14,949 nt of DNA from an uncultured Ruthenibacterium sp. (GTDB taxonomy: Bacteria > Bacillota > Clostridia > Oscillospirales > Ruminococcaceae). A program made the translations under genes and the position numbers. The notes beneath the pieces are model-generated. The model was not told the origin of the DNA and did not search any database. It saw only the letters and a program-made list of their open reading frames with translations. The stretch covers positions 98,522-113,470 of the forward strand of contig CAJUMH010000004.1 of the NCBI GenBank assembly GCA_910587145.1. Reading direction: 5' to 3'. This document shows, one piece after another, positions 4,930 through 11,191 of the stretch (position 1 is its first letter; the number at the start of each line of letters is the position of its first letter).

Positions 4930-5165
4930 TTCCTTCGCCGTTATTTTTGCCGGCGGTTTTTACAAAATTTGCAATTTCTTCACATTCCGGCGCAAAACGG
5001 GCCGAAAACGGGCCCACGGGGCAAAAAAAGACCGCCGGCCATGCGGGCGGGGCGGCGGGATCCTAAGACAAAAGCACCTTTCAGCCTGCGGGCCGCGCGG
5101 CCGCGCAAAAGGAATCGGCGGCTGTGCAAAAAAGGCCGCCGGCCCGGGCGAAGGGTGCGGACCGA
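4930..5165. other. Divergent intergenic region
   Basis: I see no gene. The region is purine/GC-rich with several GC palindromes (for example GGCCGCGCGGCC near 5090-5105). On the minus strand GGCCGGCGGCC followed by six T (about 5125-5140) resembles a weak terminator, but no leftward gene precedes it. Confidence 0.4.
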
Positions 5166-5194
5166 TTGCTTTTGTCGCCTCCCCGTGATATAGT
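5166..5194 (+). promoter_or_regulatory. Probable promoter of the GNAT gene
   Basis: TTGCTT (5166-5171) and TATAGT (5189-5194) are spaced by 17 nt. The -10 box is good and the -35 box poor. It would give a leader of about 190 nt containing a GTTCGG/CCGAAC hairpin (about 5204-5225) and a second hairpin followed by ATTTT (about 5287-5311), which could attenuate transcription. Confidence 0.5.
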
Positions 5195-5388
5195 GAACGA
5201 TAGCGTTCGGGAAAGAATTCCGAACCCCCAATCCGAACGGCGGGGCAGATCGGCAGGCGTTTTTTGGATGGCGGCAGCCCCAAAAACCGCGGAGCTCTCC
5301 GGCGGATTTTAAGATCCTTGGGCAAAACAGGAGCAAGGCCGACAAAAGAAAGGCCGGCAGGAGAAAGGAAAGGAGCGGCGGAGCCCAT

Positions 5389-5988
5389 ATGATAAAAACA
5401 GACGAGCTGAGGGTTCAGAGGCTGCGCACCCACGAGGTGCGGGATGTATACAGAAAATACCTGAGGAACGATTTTCCCAGAGACGAAAGGCGGCCGCTGG
5501 GGCACATCATGCGCATGCGCCGCCTGCGGCAGTACGAATGCTGCGGCGTTTTTTATGAAGGCAGGCTGGTGTGCTACGCTTTTTTGATTCTTTCGGTTCA
5601 GGGAGAAAAGCGATACTATATGCTGGATTATTTTGCGGTGCTTGCGGAGCTGCGGGGCAGCCGGATCGGATCGTGGTTTCTTCCGCAGTTGGAACAATAT
5701 GTGCGGCATCCGGATCTGATTCTGGTAGAGGTGGAGGATCCGAACCGGGAAAAGGATCCGGCAAAAAGGGCCGTTCAGGAGCGGCGGCTGGCGTTTTATT
5801 TAAAAAACGGTTTGCGCGATACCTCGGTTCGGGTAAAAACCTTCGGCGTGCCGTACCGCATTTTAGAGATCCCGCTTTCGGGAGAAAAACCGGAGGCGTC
5901 CCGGGAAGAGATCTGTCGCGCATACGAGGCCTTTTACCGCCTCCCGCTAAAAAAGGGCGTGCTTGGCCGGTGTATCCGCTTTGCGTAA
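5389..5988 (+). CDS. GNAT-family N-acetyltransferase
   Basis: A 199-residue acetyltransferase-fold protein that should transfer an acetyl group from acetyl-CoA to an unknown amine. Strand 4 and the CoA-binding motif A are LDYFAVLAELRGSRIGSWFL (79-98), with RGSRIGS matching the R/Q-x-x-G-x-G/A loop. ILVEVEDPN (111-119) forms the next strand and RLAFYLKNGLRDT (133-145) the motif B helix-turn. An N-terminal extension (1-50) is Arg-rich. The ATG is preceded by AAAGGAG and GGAG sites. The last 15 codons and the stop lie within a 60-bp unit that recurs three more times downstream, so the C-terminus (PLKKGVLGRCIRFA) is encoded by a tandem repeat. The gene stands alone and is convergent with the deacetylase. 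The substrate cannot be predicted. Confidence 0.85.
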   Translation: MIKTDELRVQRLRTHEVRDVYRKYLRNDFPRDERRPLGHIMRMRRLRQYECCGVFYEGRLVCYAFLILSVQGEKRYYMLDYFAVLAELRGSRIGSWFLPQLEQYVRHPDLILVEVEDPNREKDPAKRAVQERRLAFYLKNGLRDTSVRVKTFGVPYRILEIPLSGEKPEASREEICRAYEAFYRLPLKKGVLGRCIRFA

Positions 5989-6180
5989 AGGCGGTTCCCT
6001 TTCCCGCTGAAAAAAGGCGTGCTTGGCCGGTGTATCCGCTTTGCGTAAAGGCGGTTCCCTTTCCCGCTGAAAAAAGGCGTGCTTGGCCGGTGTATCCGCT
6101 TTGCGTAAAGGCGGTTCCCTTTCCCGCTGAAAAAAGGCGTGTTTGGCCGGTGTATCCGCTTTGTGTAAGGGCGGTTCCCT
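5941..6180 (+). repeat. Four tandem 60-bp repeats over the GNAT stop codon
   Basis: Units begin at 5941, 6001, 6061 and 6121. Units 2 and 3 are identical. Unit 1 differs from them at three positions, two of them silent in the acetyltransferase frame, and unit 4 at three. The period is a multiple of three, so every unit keeps the gene's frame and encodes PLKKGV(L/F)GRCIRF(A/V) followed by a stop. Each unit can form a stem CCGCTTT with AAAGGCGG (one bulged G) around the stop codon. The likely origin is repeated duplication of the gene's 3' end by slippage. Confidence 0.95.
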
Positions 6181-6289
6181 TTGGGTGCGGCGGATACCTC
6201 TGCCGGCCGCCGCGCGGAATTGCGGCTGCCGCCCTTGTGTGCGTTCAACGCCGGCTCACCTCTGCACAAACCGCCCCCCGCACTGCGCG

Positions 6290-6311
6290 GCTGCCGCTTT
6301 GCGGCGGCAGC
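6290..6311. other. Hairpin at the convergent gene end
   Basis: GCTGCCGC (6290-6297) and GCGGCAGC (6304-6311) form a perfect 8-bp stem just past the stop of the deacetylase gene. No U-tract follows on the minus strand, so it may stabilise a 3' end rather than terminate by itself. Confidence 0.4.
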
Positions 6312-6319
6312 GGGCCGGG

Positions 6320-7222
6320 CTACGGCTCGCTGCTCAGGTGATCTACCGTATCAAACCGATAGCCCGCGTTTTTAAACCAGCGGATCACGTCCGGCAGGGC
6401 GGCAGCGGTGTTTTTGGTGGTGTTGGTGTCGTGCATCAGCACAATGCAGACGTTTTTGTCGCCCACTCCGCGGACGATATTGTTGTAAATGGAATCTGCG
6501 GACGGATGCCCGCCCACGGCGTCCTCGGCGCTGATGTTCCAATCAATGTACGTAAGGCCGCGCTCCCCGGCCTCGGCGATGAGCTGCTTCATAATGCCGC
6601 TGCCGCCGTACCGGTGGCTGACGGTGTTGGAGCTGCCGCCGGGAAAGCGGATCCATCGGATCTCCTGCTCGGCCGGCACATACGGCAGCAGCTTTTCGCG
6701 CAGCCGTGCAAGGTCGTTCCAATACGCCTCGGCGCTTTGGTAAATATCCTTGTATTCGTGCGAGCAGGTGTGCAGGGCGATTAGGTGCCCTTCGGCGACG
6801 GTGCGCTCCAGAATGGGCAGATATTTTTCGTTGTTTTCCGCCGCCATCACAAAAAATGTGGCGGGCACGCCCTCGGCCTGCAGCGTATCGAGCACGCTCT
6901 GTGTTGTTTTGGAGGGGCCGTCGTCAAAGGTTAGGTAAACGACCTTGTCGTCTGCCTGCGCATCGTTCTGCGACGGTGTGTCGCGTTCTGCCTGTGCGCT
7001 GTCCTTTGTCTGCGCGTCACCCGCTGCCGGCGCGCCGGGCCACTGCTCGCGCAGCAAAACAAGCGCCCGCGTATCGGAAAGGTCGTCTCCGGTGCAGCCC
7101 ACCGCCGCGCCGCGCCGCAGCAGCACCGTGCTCACAAGCGCCGCCGCGCACAGGCACAGGCCCATCGCCGCCGCGCGCCGCGCGCGCCGGGAAGTAAAAA
7201 GCTGTTTCATCCGTTCCAGCAA
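6320..7222 (-). CDS. Polysaccharide deacetylase, membrane-anchored NodB domain
   Basis: A 300-residue carbohydrate esterase family 4 enzyme, expected to remove N-acetyl groups from peptidoglycan or another surface glycan outside the cell. An Arg-rich N-terminus and a single hydrophobic segment (about 19-35) give a signal anchor. A Ser/Asp/Gln-rich linker (64-92) follows, then the NodB domain with all motifs: TFDDGPS (98-104, catalytic Asp100 and metal Asp101), HTCSH (151-155, metal ligands), RFPGG (192-196), DWN (228-230) and LMHD with His264. The metal-binding and catalytic set is intact. The TTG at 7222 has AAGGCGG 7 nt upstream; the ATG at 7210 is the alternative and has a weaker site. It is a single gene between the GNAT repeats and rmuC. 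Modification of peptidoglycan for lysozyme resistance is plausible but not shown. Confidence 0.92.
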   Translation of the reverse strand: MLERMKQLFTSRRARRAAAMGLCLCAAALVSTVLLRRGAAVGCTGDDLSDTRALVLLREQWPGAPAAGDAQTKDSAQAERDTPSQNDAQADDKVVYLTFDDGPSKTTQSVLDTLQAEGVPATFFVMAAENNEKYLPILERTVAEGHLIALHTCSHEYKDIYQSAEAYWNDLARLREKLLPYVPAEQEIRWIRFPGGSSNTVSHRYGGSGIMKQLIAEAGERGLTYIDWNISAEDAVGGHPSADSIYNNIVRGVGDKNVCIVLMHDTNTTKNTAAALPDVIRWFKNAGYRFDTVDHLSSEP

Positions 7223-7352
7223 ATGTATCGCCGCCTTTTTGCCCGGGCTGCCGCCGGGCGTTTTCTAAGAAGGGCTCCGGCACGGGCGCGGGGCCGCGTT
7301 TGCCGCAGGGCCGCCCGCCGATGCAAAGCTTTCCCTGCAAGCAGATCTGTGC

Positions 7353-7358
7353 TATACT
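7353..7358 (+). promoter_or_regulatory. Putative -10 box for rmuC
   Basis: TATACT at 7353-7358 is followed by a TAATAT stretch. No good -35 box lies 16-18 nt upstream. Transcription from here would give a leader of about 150 nt that includes both hairpins at 7375-7462. Confidence 0.4.
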
Positions 7359-7374
7359 GTAATATATGAACAGG

Positions 7375-7462
7375 CCGGCGCGCGCAGTACCGCGCGCCGG
7401 GAAAAATAAGAGCCCGGCTCCGCAGCCGAAAATACCGGCCGGCCAGAATTTTTTGGCCGGCC
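7375..7462 (+). promoter_or_regulatory. Structured leader of rmuC: two strong hairpins
   Basis: CCGGCGCGCG (7375-7384) pairs perfectly with 7391-7400 around CAGTAC. GGCCGGCC (7437-7444) pairs with 7455-7462 around a 10-nt loop containing six T. Both lie between the putative promoter and the rmuC start at 7514. They could attenuate transcription or protect the RNA; neither is directly followed by a clean U-tract. Confidence 0.45.
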
Positions 7463-7513
7463 CGGCCCGAGACGCGGAGACAGGCACCAAGGGACGCGAA
7501 GGAGACAGGATCC

Positions 7514-8827
7514 ATGATCGAATATCTTACGCTGGGCATGGCGGGCGCGGCGGCCGTGCTGGCGCTTGCCGCGCTGCTGACACGCCCGAAGCAGGGCGCC
7601 GCGCAGCAGGAATTCGGGCGCCTTTCGCAGGAGCTGCAGGAGGAGCTGCGCGCCATGCGCACCGAGCTGAGCGGCGCCATTCATGCAACCGTAAAAACAA
7701 CGGCCGAACTGCAGGCGGATACCCAGCGTCAGGTGGCCGACGCGCAGAACACCCGCCTGCGCGAGCTGAACGAGCAGCTTTCCGCCCGGCTGGCCATGCT
7801 GCAGCAAACAGTGACGGATCAGCTGCAGATGATTGAGCGGCGCATGAAGACGAGCGCGCTGGAGAGCGAGCAGAAGTTAGAGAACATCCGCGCCACGATG
7901 GAGGCGCGCATCACGGCCATGCAGACCGATAACGGCAAACGCCTCGACGAGATGCGGCGCACCGTGGACGAAAAGCTGCAAAAAACGCTGGAAGAAAAGC
8001 TGCAGCAATCGTTCAGCCGTGTGAGCGAGCAGTTGGAGAGCGTTTATAAGGGTCTGGGCGAGATGCAGGCGCTGGCCACGGGCGTGGGCGATTTGAAAAA
8101 GGTGCTCAGCAATGTAAAAACGCGCGGCATTTTAGGAGAAATTCAGCTTGGCGCAATTTTGGAGCAGCTGCTCTCGCCGGAGCAGTACGCCGAAAACGTA
8201 CCCACCGTAAAGGACAGCGCGAACCGCGTGGAATACGCCGTAAAGCTGCCGGGCGACGGCACGCAGCCCGTATACTTACCCATCGACGCAAAATTCCCCG
8301 TCGATGCTTACCATGCGCTGCTGGACGCCTACGATACGGCCGACACGGCTCAGGTGGAGGCGGCGGCAAAGCAGCTGGAGCAGCGCGTGCGCCAGTTTGC
8401 GAAGGATATTCACACAAAATACATCCATGTGCCCGAGACAACGGATTTTGGCATTATGTTCCTGCCCGTGGAGGGCCTGTACGCCGAGGTGGTGCGGCGC
8501 GGCATGGTGGATCGGCTGCAGACGGAATTTAAGGTAATTGTGGCCGGGCCCACCACGATGGCCGCGCTTTTGAACAGCCTGCAGATGGGCTTTCGCACGC
8601 TGGCCATTCAAAAGCGCTCCGGCGAGGTGTGGAACGTGCTGAGCGCCGTAAAGCAGGAGTTCGAGACGTTCGGCACGGCGCTGGTGCAAACGCAAAAGCG
8701 CCTGAACCAGGCGAGCGACGATCTGGAAAAGTTAGTGGGCGTGCGCACGCGGCAGATTCAGCGCAGGCTGCGCAGCGTGACGGCGCTGCCTGAAGAGCAG
8801 GCAGACGCGCTTTTGGAGGAGGAGTAA
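7514..8827 (+). CDS. rmuC: RmuC family DNA recombination protein
   Basis: A 437-residue protein of the RmuC family, which carries a predicted PD-(D/E)XK-type nuclease fold and limits recombination at inverted repeats. Residues 3-22 form an N-terminal membrane helix. A long coiled coil (about 30-190) follows, rich in Glu, Gln and Arg. The RmuC domain (about 195-410) has TRGILGEIQLGAILEQLL (203-220), VEYAVKLPG (239-247), VYLPIDAKFPVDAYHALLDA (253-272) with the conserved Asp-Ala-Lys, then the KDIHTKYI and TDFGIMFLPVEGLYAEVVRR blocks. Length is typical. The ATG is preceded by AAGGAG. It is transcribed away from the deacetylase and ends before a separate promoter for rsmD, so it is probably monocistronic. 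Confidence 0.95.
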   Translation: MIEYLTLGMAGAAAVLALAALLTRPKQGAAQQEFGRLSQELQEELRAMRTELSGAIHATVKTTAELQADTQRQVADAQNTRLRELNEQLSARLAMLQQTVTDQLQMIERRMKTSALESEQKLENIRATMEARITAMQTDNGKRLDEMRRTVDEKLQKTLEEKLQQSFSRVSEQLESVYKGLGEMQALATGVGDLKKVLSNVKTRGILGEIQLGAILEQLLSPEQYAENVPTVKDSANRVEYAVKLPGDGTQPVYLPIDAKFPVDAYHALLDAYDTADTAQVEAAAKQLEQRVRQFAKDIHTKYIHVPETTDFGIMFLPVEGLYAEVVRRGMVDRLQTEFKVIVAGPTTMAALLNSLQMGFRTLAIQKRSGEVWNVLSAVKQEFETFGTALVQTQKRLNQASDDLEKLVGVRTRQIQRRLRSVTALPEEQADALLEEE

Positions 8828-8843
8828 GCCCGCCCCTTTGGCG

Positions 8844-8868
8844 GCGGCCTGCCCCCTCGGCGGGCCGC
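8844..8868 (+). terminator. Hairpin after rmuC, possible terminator
   Basis: GCGGCCTGCC (8844-8853) pairs with GGCGGGCCGC (8859-8868) through ten pairs including one G-U, with a 5-nt loop. No U-tract follows, and the rsmD -35 box starts 5 nt later, so termination is uncertain. Confidence 0.35.
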
Positions 8869-8872
8869 TCGC

Positions 8873-8902
8873 TTGACAAACCCTGCCGCAATGCGGTATA
8901 GT
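8873..8902 (+). promoter_or_regulatory. Promoter of the rsmD-coaD operon
   Basis: A perfect TTGACA (8873-8878), an 18-nt spacer and TATAGT (8897-8902). The start of transcription should fall near 8909, about 30 nt before the rsmD ATG. This is the most consensus-like promoter in the window. Confidence 0.85.
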
Positions 8903-8939
8903 CAGGATAGAACAAGAAACAGAAAGCGGGGGAGAGCGG

Positions 8940-9506
8940 ATGCGTGTAATCGCAGGAGCGGCGCGCGGCACGCGGCTGACGACACTGCCCGGAGAAGAAA
9001 TCACGCGCCCCACGCAAGACCGCGTGAAGGAGGCCATGTTCAGTGCCGTGCAGTTCATGGTGGAGGGCGCACGTGTGCTGGATTTGTTTGCCGGCTCGGG
9101 CCAGCTGGGCATTGAGGCGCTGAGCCGCGGCGCGGCGCGGTGTGTGTTTATCGACGAAAACCGCGACGCCTGCGCCGTGGTGCGGCAAAACCTGAAGGCG
9201 GCCGGCCTGTTTGAAAGGGCAAGCGTTGCCGGCCAGAGCGCGGCGCAGTATCTTTCTGCCTGCAAAGAACGGTTCGATCTTATTCTGCTCGATCCGCCCT
9301 ATCGCCGCGGTTTGGCGGCGGCCATTTTGCCGGCCGCGGCGGCCGTGGCGGCGCCGGGCGGCGTGGTGCTGGCCGAGACGGAGGCCGGCGCGCCCCTGCC
9401 GGAGCGGTGCGGCTGCCTTGTGCTGAAAAAGCAGTACCGATACGGAAAATCGGCCTTTGCCCGGTACGAGGCCGACGCGCCCGTTTTGCCGGCAGTTTTA
9501 CAGTAG
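8940..9506 (+). CDS. rsmD: 16S rRNA (guanine(966)-N(2))-methyltransferase
   Basis: A 188-residue SAM-dependent methyltransferase that modifies G966 of 16S rRNA in the P-site region of the small subunit. It opens with MRVIAGAARGTRL, the family start, followed by RPTQDRVKEAMFS (23-35). The SAM-binding motif I is VLDLFAGSGQLGIEALSRGA (46-65), with FIDEN (70-74) as the acidic end of strand 2. DPPY (118-121) is the amino-methyltransferase catalytic motif. All signature motifs are present and length is typical. GGGGGAG precedes the ATG. It is first in an operon with coaD, which starts 12 nt downstream; this pairing is widespread in Firmicutes. Confidence 0.96.
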   Translation: MRVIAGAARGTRLTTLPGEEITRPTQDRVKEAMFSAVQFMVEGARVLDLFAGSGQLGIEALSRGAARCVFIDENRDACAVVRQNLKAAGLFERASVAGQSAAQYLSACKERFDLILLDPPYRRGLAAAILPAAAAVAAPGGVVLAETEAGAPLPERCGCLVLKKQYRYGKSAFARYEADAPVLPAVLQ

Positions 9507-9518
9507 GAGGAAAAGCCC

Positions 9519-10025
9519 ATGCGCACTGCGATCTGCCCCGGCAGCTTCGACCCCGTAACGCGGGGCCATTTGAACATCATCGAGCGCGGCGCACAGCGGT
9601 TCGACCGCGTGATCGTGCTGGTGATGGTAAATCCGGCAAAAATACCCTGCTTTTCCGCCGAAGAGCGCGCGGATTTTCTGTGCCGCGTTACGGCGCATAT
9701 TCCCAATGTGCAGGTGGATGTATCCACCGGGCTTTTGGCGGAATACGCGCGCCGGGTGGGAGCGGGCACCATCATTAAGGGCCTGCGCGCCGTAACGGAT
9801 TTCGAGTTTGAATTCCAGCAGGCGCTCACCAATAAAAAGCTGAACCCCGAGCTGGAGACCATGTTTGTGATTACCGATCCGGAATACATGTACCTTTCGT
9901 CCAGTATGGTGCGTCAGGTGGCCGGTTTCGGCGGCGATGTTACGGATTTTTTGCCGGAGGAGATCTGCGAGGATGTTGTAAAACGTCTTGCCGAAAAGGC
10001 AGAGCAAAGGAGTGGCGTTCAATGA
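9519..10025 (+). CDS. coaD: Pantetheine-phosphate adenylyltransferase
   Basis: A 168-residue cytosolic enzyme that transfers AMP from ATP to 4'-phosphopantetheine to give dephospho-CoA, the fourth step of CoA synthesis. The nucleotidyltransferase signature is PGSFDPVTRGHLNII (7-21), with TRGH (14-17) as the TxGH motif. KGLRAVTDFEFEFQ (87-100) forms the pantetheine site, and LSSSMVR (126-132) corresponds to the ISSTxxR motif that binds ATP phosphates. Length is typical and no residue is missing. TAGGAGG lies just upstream of the ATG. Its stop codon overlaps the start of the next gene (ATGA), giving translational coupling. Confidence 0.97.
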   Translation: MRTAICPGSFDPVTRGHLNIIERGAQRFDRVIVLVMVNPAKIPCFSAEERADFLCRVTAHIPNVQVDVSTGLLAEYARRVGAGTIIKGLRAVTDFEFEFQQALTNKKLNPELETMFVITDPEYMYLSSSMVRQVAGFGGDVTDFLPEEICEDVVKRLAEKAEQRSGVQ

Positions 10026-10525
10026 ATATTGAAGAACTGTTGGACATGATGGACGAGACGCTGGAAGAGGCCGTGAACCTGCCGTTCAGCGGCGGCAAGC
10101 GCGTGGTAGATGTGGAAAAGGTGCGCGATATCATTGATGATATCCGCCTGAACATGCCCACCGAGATTCGGCAGGCCAAGGCCATTGTGCAGGATCGGGC
10201 CGAGATCGTGGATGACGCAAAAAAAGAGGCCGAAGCCATTGTAAAGCGCGCGGAGGACCGCGCCCGCGCAATGGTGGCGCAGGAGGCCATTGTAAAGGCC
10301 GCGCAGCAGCGCGCAACGGAAATTTTATCGAGCGCGCAAAGTCAGAGCCGCGAGATGCGCGGCGCCGTATCGAACCTGTGCGAAAGCATGCTGCGCCGCA
10401 CCGAGGAACAGCTGAACAAGAGCCTTTCGGAGGTAAAGACGGTGCGCACCACGCTGCGCCAAAACGGCAAAAAGGCCACTGTGCGCTCCGCCGCGCCCGC
10501 GAACAAGAGCGGCTCAGAGGCGTAG
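10022..10525 (+). CDS. Coiled-coil protein downstream of coaD
   Basis: A 167-residue soluble, mostly helical protein. The N-terminus (MNIEELLDMMDETLEEAVNL, then a VDVEKVRDIIDDIRLNMP helix) leads into a charged, Ala/Glu/Arg-rich coiled coil (about 48-145, for example EIVDDAKKEAEAIVKRAEDR). The C-terminal 20 residues are basic and disordered. Similar proteins follow coaD in many Clostridia and are often labelled as ATPase or ATP-synthase-b-like, but there is no Walker motif, so that label rests on coiled-coil similarity. A scaffold role of DivIVA type is possible. Its start overlaps the coaD stop, so it is co-translated with coaD. The function is unknown. Confidence 0.85.
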   Translation: MNIEELLDMMDETLEEAVNLPFSGGKRVVDVEKVRDIIDDIRLNMPTEIRQAKAIVQDRAEIVDDAKKEAEAIVKRAEDRARAMVAQEAIVKAAQQRATEILSSAQSQSREMRGAVSNLCESMLRRTEEQLNKSLSEVKTVRTTLRQNGKKATVRSAAPANKSGSEA

Positions 10526-10744
10526 GGCCCGCTGCCTGCCGCAGCTTATGGCGCCCTGTGCGTGCACGCGGGCAGGCGCGGCCGTGTAAATACGCCTGCG
10601 GGTTGGCCCTTACAGGGCGGCAGGACGCTCTGTAAGCCGCAAAAGGGTACTGCGGGCATCCGCAAAAGAGGCGTCCCCCGGGCGCAGTCCAATCTGCGCC
10701 GGTGCTTTTCCCAAACGGAAGCTCCAATCTGCCCTAAACAATAC

Positions 10745-10776
10745 AAAAGCCAGACATTTTTGGATGTCTGGCTTTT
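10745..10776 (+). terminator. Strong intrinsic terminator
   Basis: GCCAGACAT (10749-10757) pairs perfectly with ATGTCTGGC (10764-10772) around a 6-nt loop. It is flanked by AAAA before and TTTT after, with CTGTTAT continuing the T-rich tail. It can work in both directions. It probably ends the rsmD-coaD operon transcript. Confidence 0.85.
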
Positions 10777-10942
10777 CTGTTATCGCAAAACCTGCGGCGC
10801 GCGAAATTTTACAGGCACAGCTTACAGGCCGCAAAACGGCCTGTCAACAGCCTCTTGCCCTCTTGTGCCCCTTTGGGGCGCGACACCTGTCTGCGGGCCT
10901 GCTGCCATGCGCTTCATGCAAAACGGGGAGCATTTGTGATCC

Positions 10943-10979
10943 CCGCCGAAAAGCGGCAAAATTGCCTCGGCGGTTTCTT
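10943..10979 (+). terminator. Second intrinsic terminator before the ABC operon
   Basis: CCGCCGA (10943-10949) pairs with TCGGCGG (10967-10973), enclosing an inner GGCAA/TTGCC hairpin, and is followed by TTTCTT. It may end a read-through transcript or a small RNA from the preceding 165 nt. Confidence 0.6.
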
Positions 10980-11052
10980 ATAATTTCAGGCCGGCGCTGC
11001 AACGCGTCTGCCGGGACAAAAAGCTGCAGGGCGGGGCAATGTCCGGATTGTG

Positions 11053-11074
11053 CTATTTTCAGTCGGGAAAATAG
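11053..11074. promoter_or_regulatory. Operator-like inverted repeat before the ABC promoter
   Basis: CTATTTTC (11053-11060) and GAAAATAG (11067-11074) form a perfect 8-bp inverted repeat with a 6-nt centre. It ends 23 nt before the -10 box and so covers the -35 region. That position and symmetry suit a dimeric regulator such as a LacI- or GntR-type sugar regulator, but no regulator gene is visible. Confidence 0.5.
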
Positions 11075-11094
11075 TGGAGCGGCCGCCGAAAAAT

Positions 11095-11103
11095 TGCTAT
11101 ACT
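11095..11103 (+). promoter_or_regulatory. Extended -10 promoter of the ABC operon
   Basis: TGC directly precedes TATACT (11098-11103), forming an extended -10 element; there is no good -35 box, which fits dependence on an activator or use of the extended element. A second TATACT lies at 11136-11141 without upstream support. Confidence 0.6.
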
Positions 11104-11191
11104 GAACTCATCGAAGCGCATCGAGAACACGCTTATATACTCCGGGATCCGAGAGATCCGATCGGAGAGATGCAAAAGGAGGAACATACAA

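Larger units (their letters stand above)
10526..11050. other. Gene-free stretch with several stem-loops
   Basis: I find no credible gene; the longer frames here run through two terminators. Structures seen are CTTACAG/CTGTAAG (10609-10615 with 10630-10636), the terminator at 10745-10776, ACAGGCCG/CGGCCTGT (10824-10831 with 10837-10844, loop CAAAA) and the terminator at 10943-10979. A small RNA ending at either terminator is possible, but no clear promoter for one was seen. Confidence 0.5.

Noticed and set aside
5941..6180. CRISPR array
   Set aside because: The 60-bp units abut directly with no variable spacers, and no cas genes are present.
5934..6269. Leftward frame with a 20-residue repeat (GKGNRLYAKRIHRPSTPFFS)
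   Set aside because: It is open for the same reason; it lacks a ribosome site and overlaps the acetyltransferase end.
5571..6341. Long rightward frame with a 20-residue repeat (WPVYPLCVKAVPF...)
   Set aside because: It is an out-of-frame reading of the acetyltransferase gene and the 60-bp repeats; the repeat period is a multiple of three, so all frames stay open.
10562..10939. Rightward 125-residue frame after the coaD operon
   Set aside because: It runs straight through the strong terminator at 10745-10776 and has no ribosome site or known domain.
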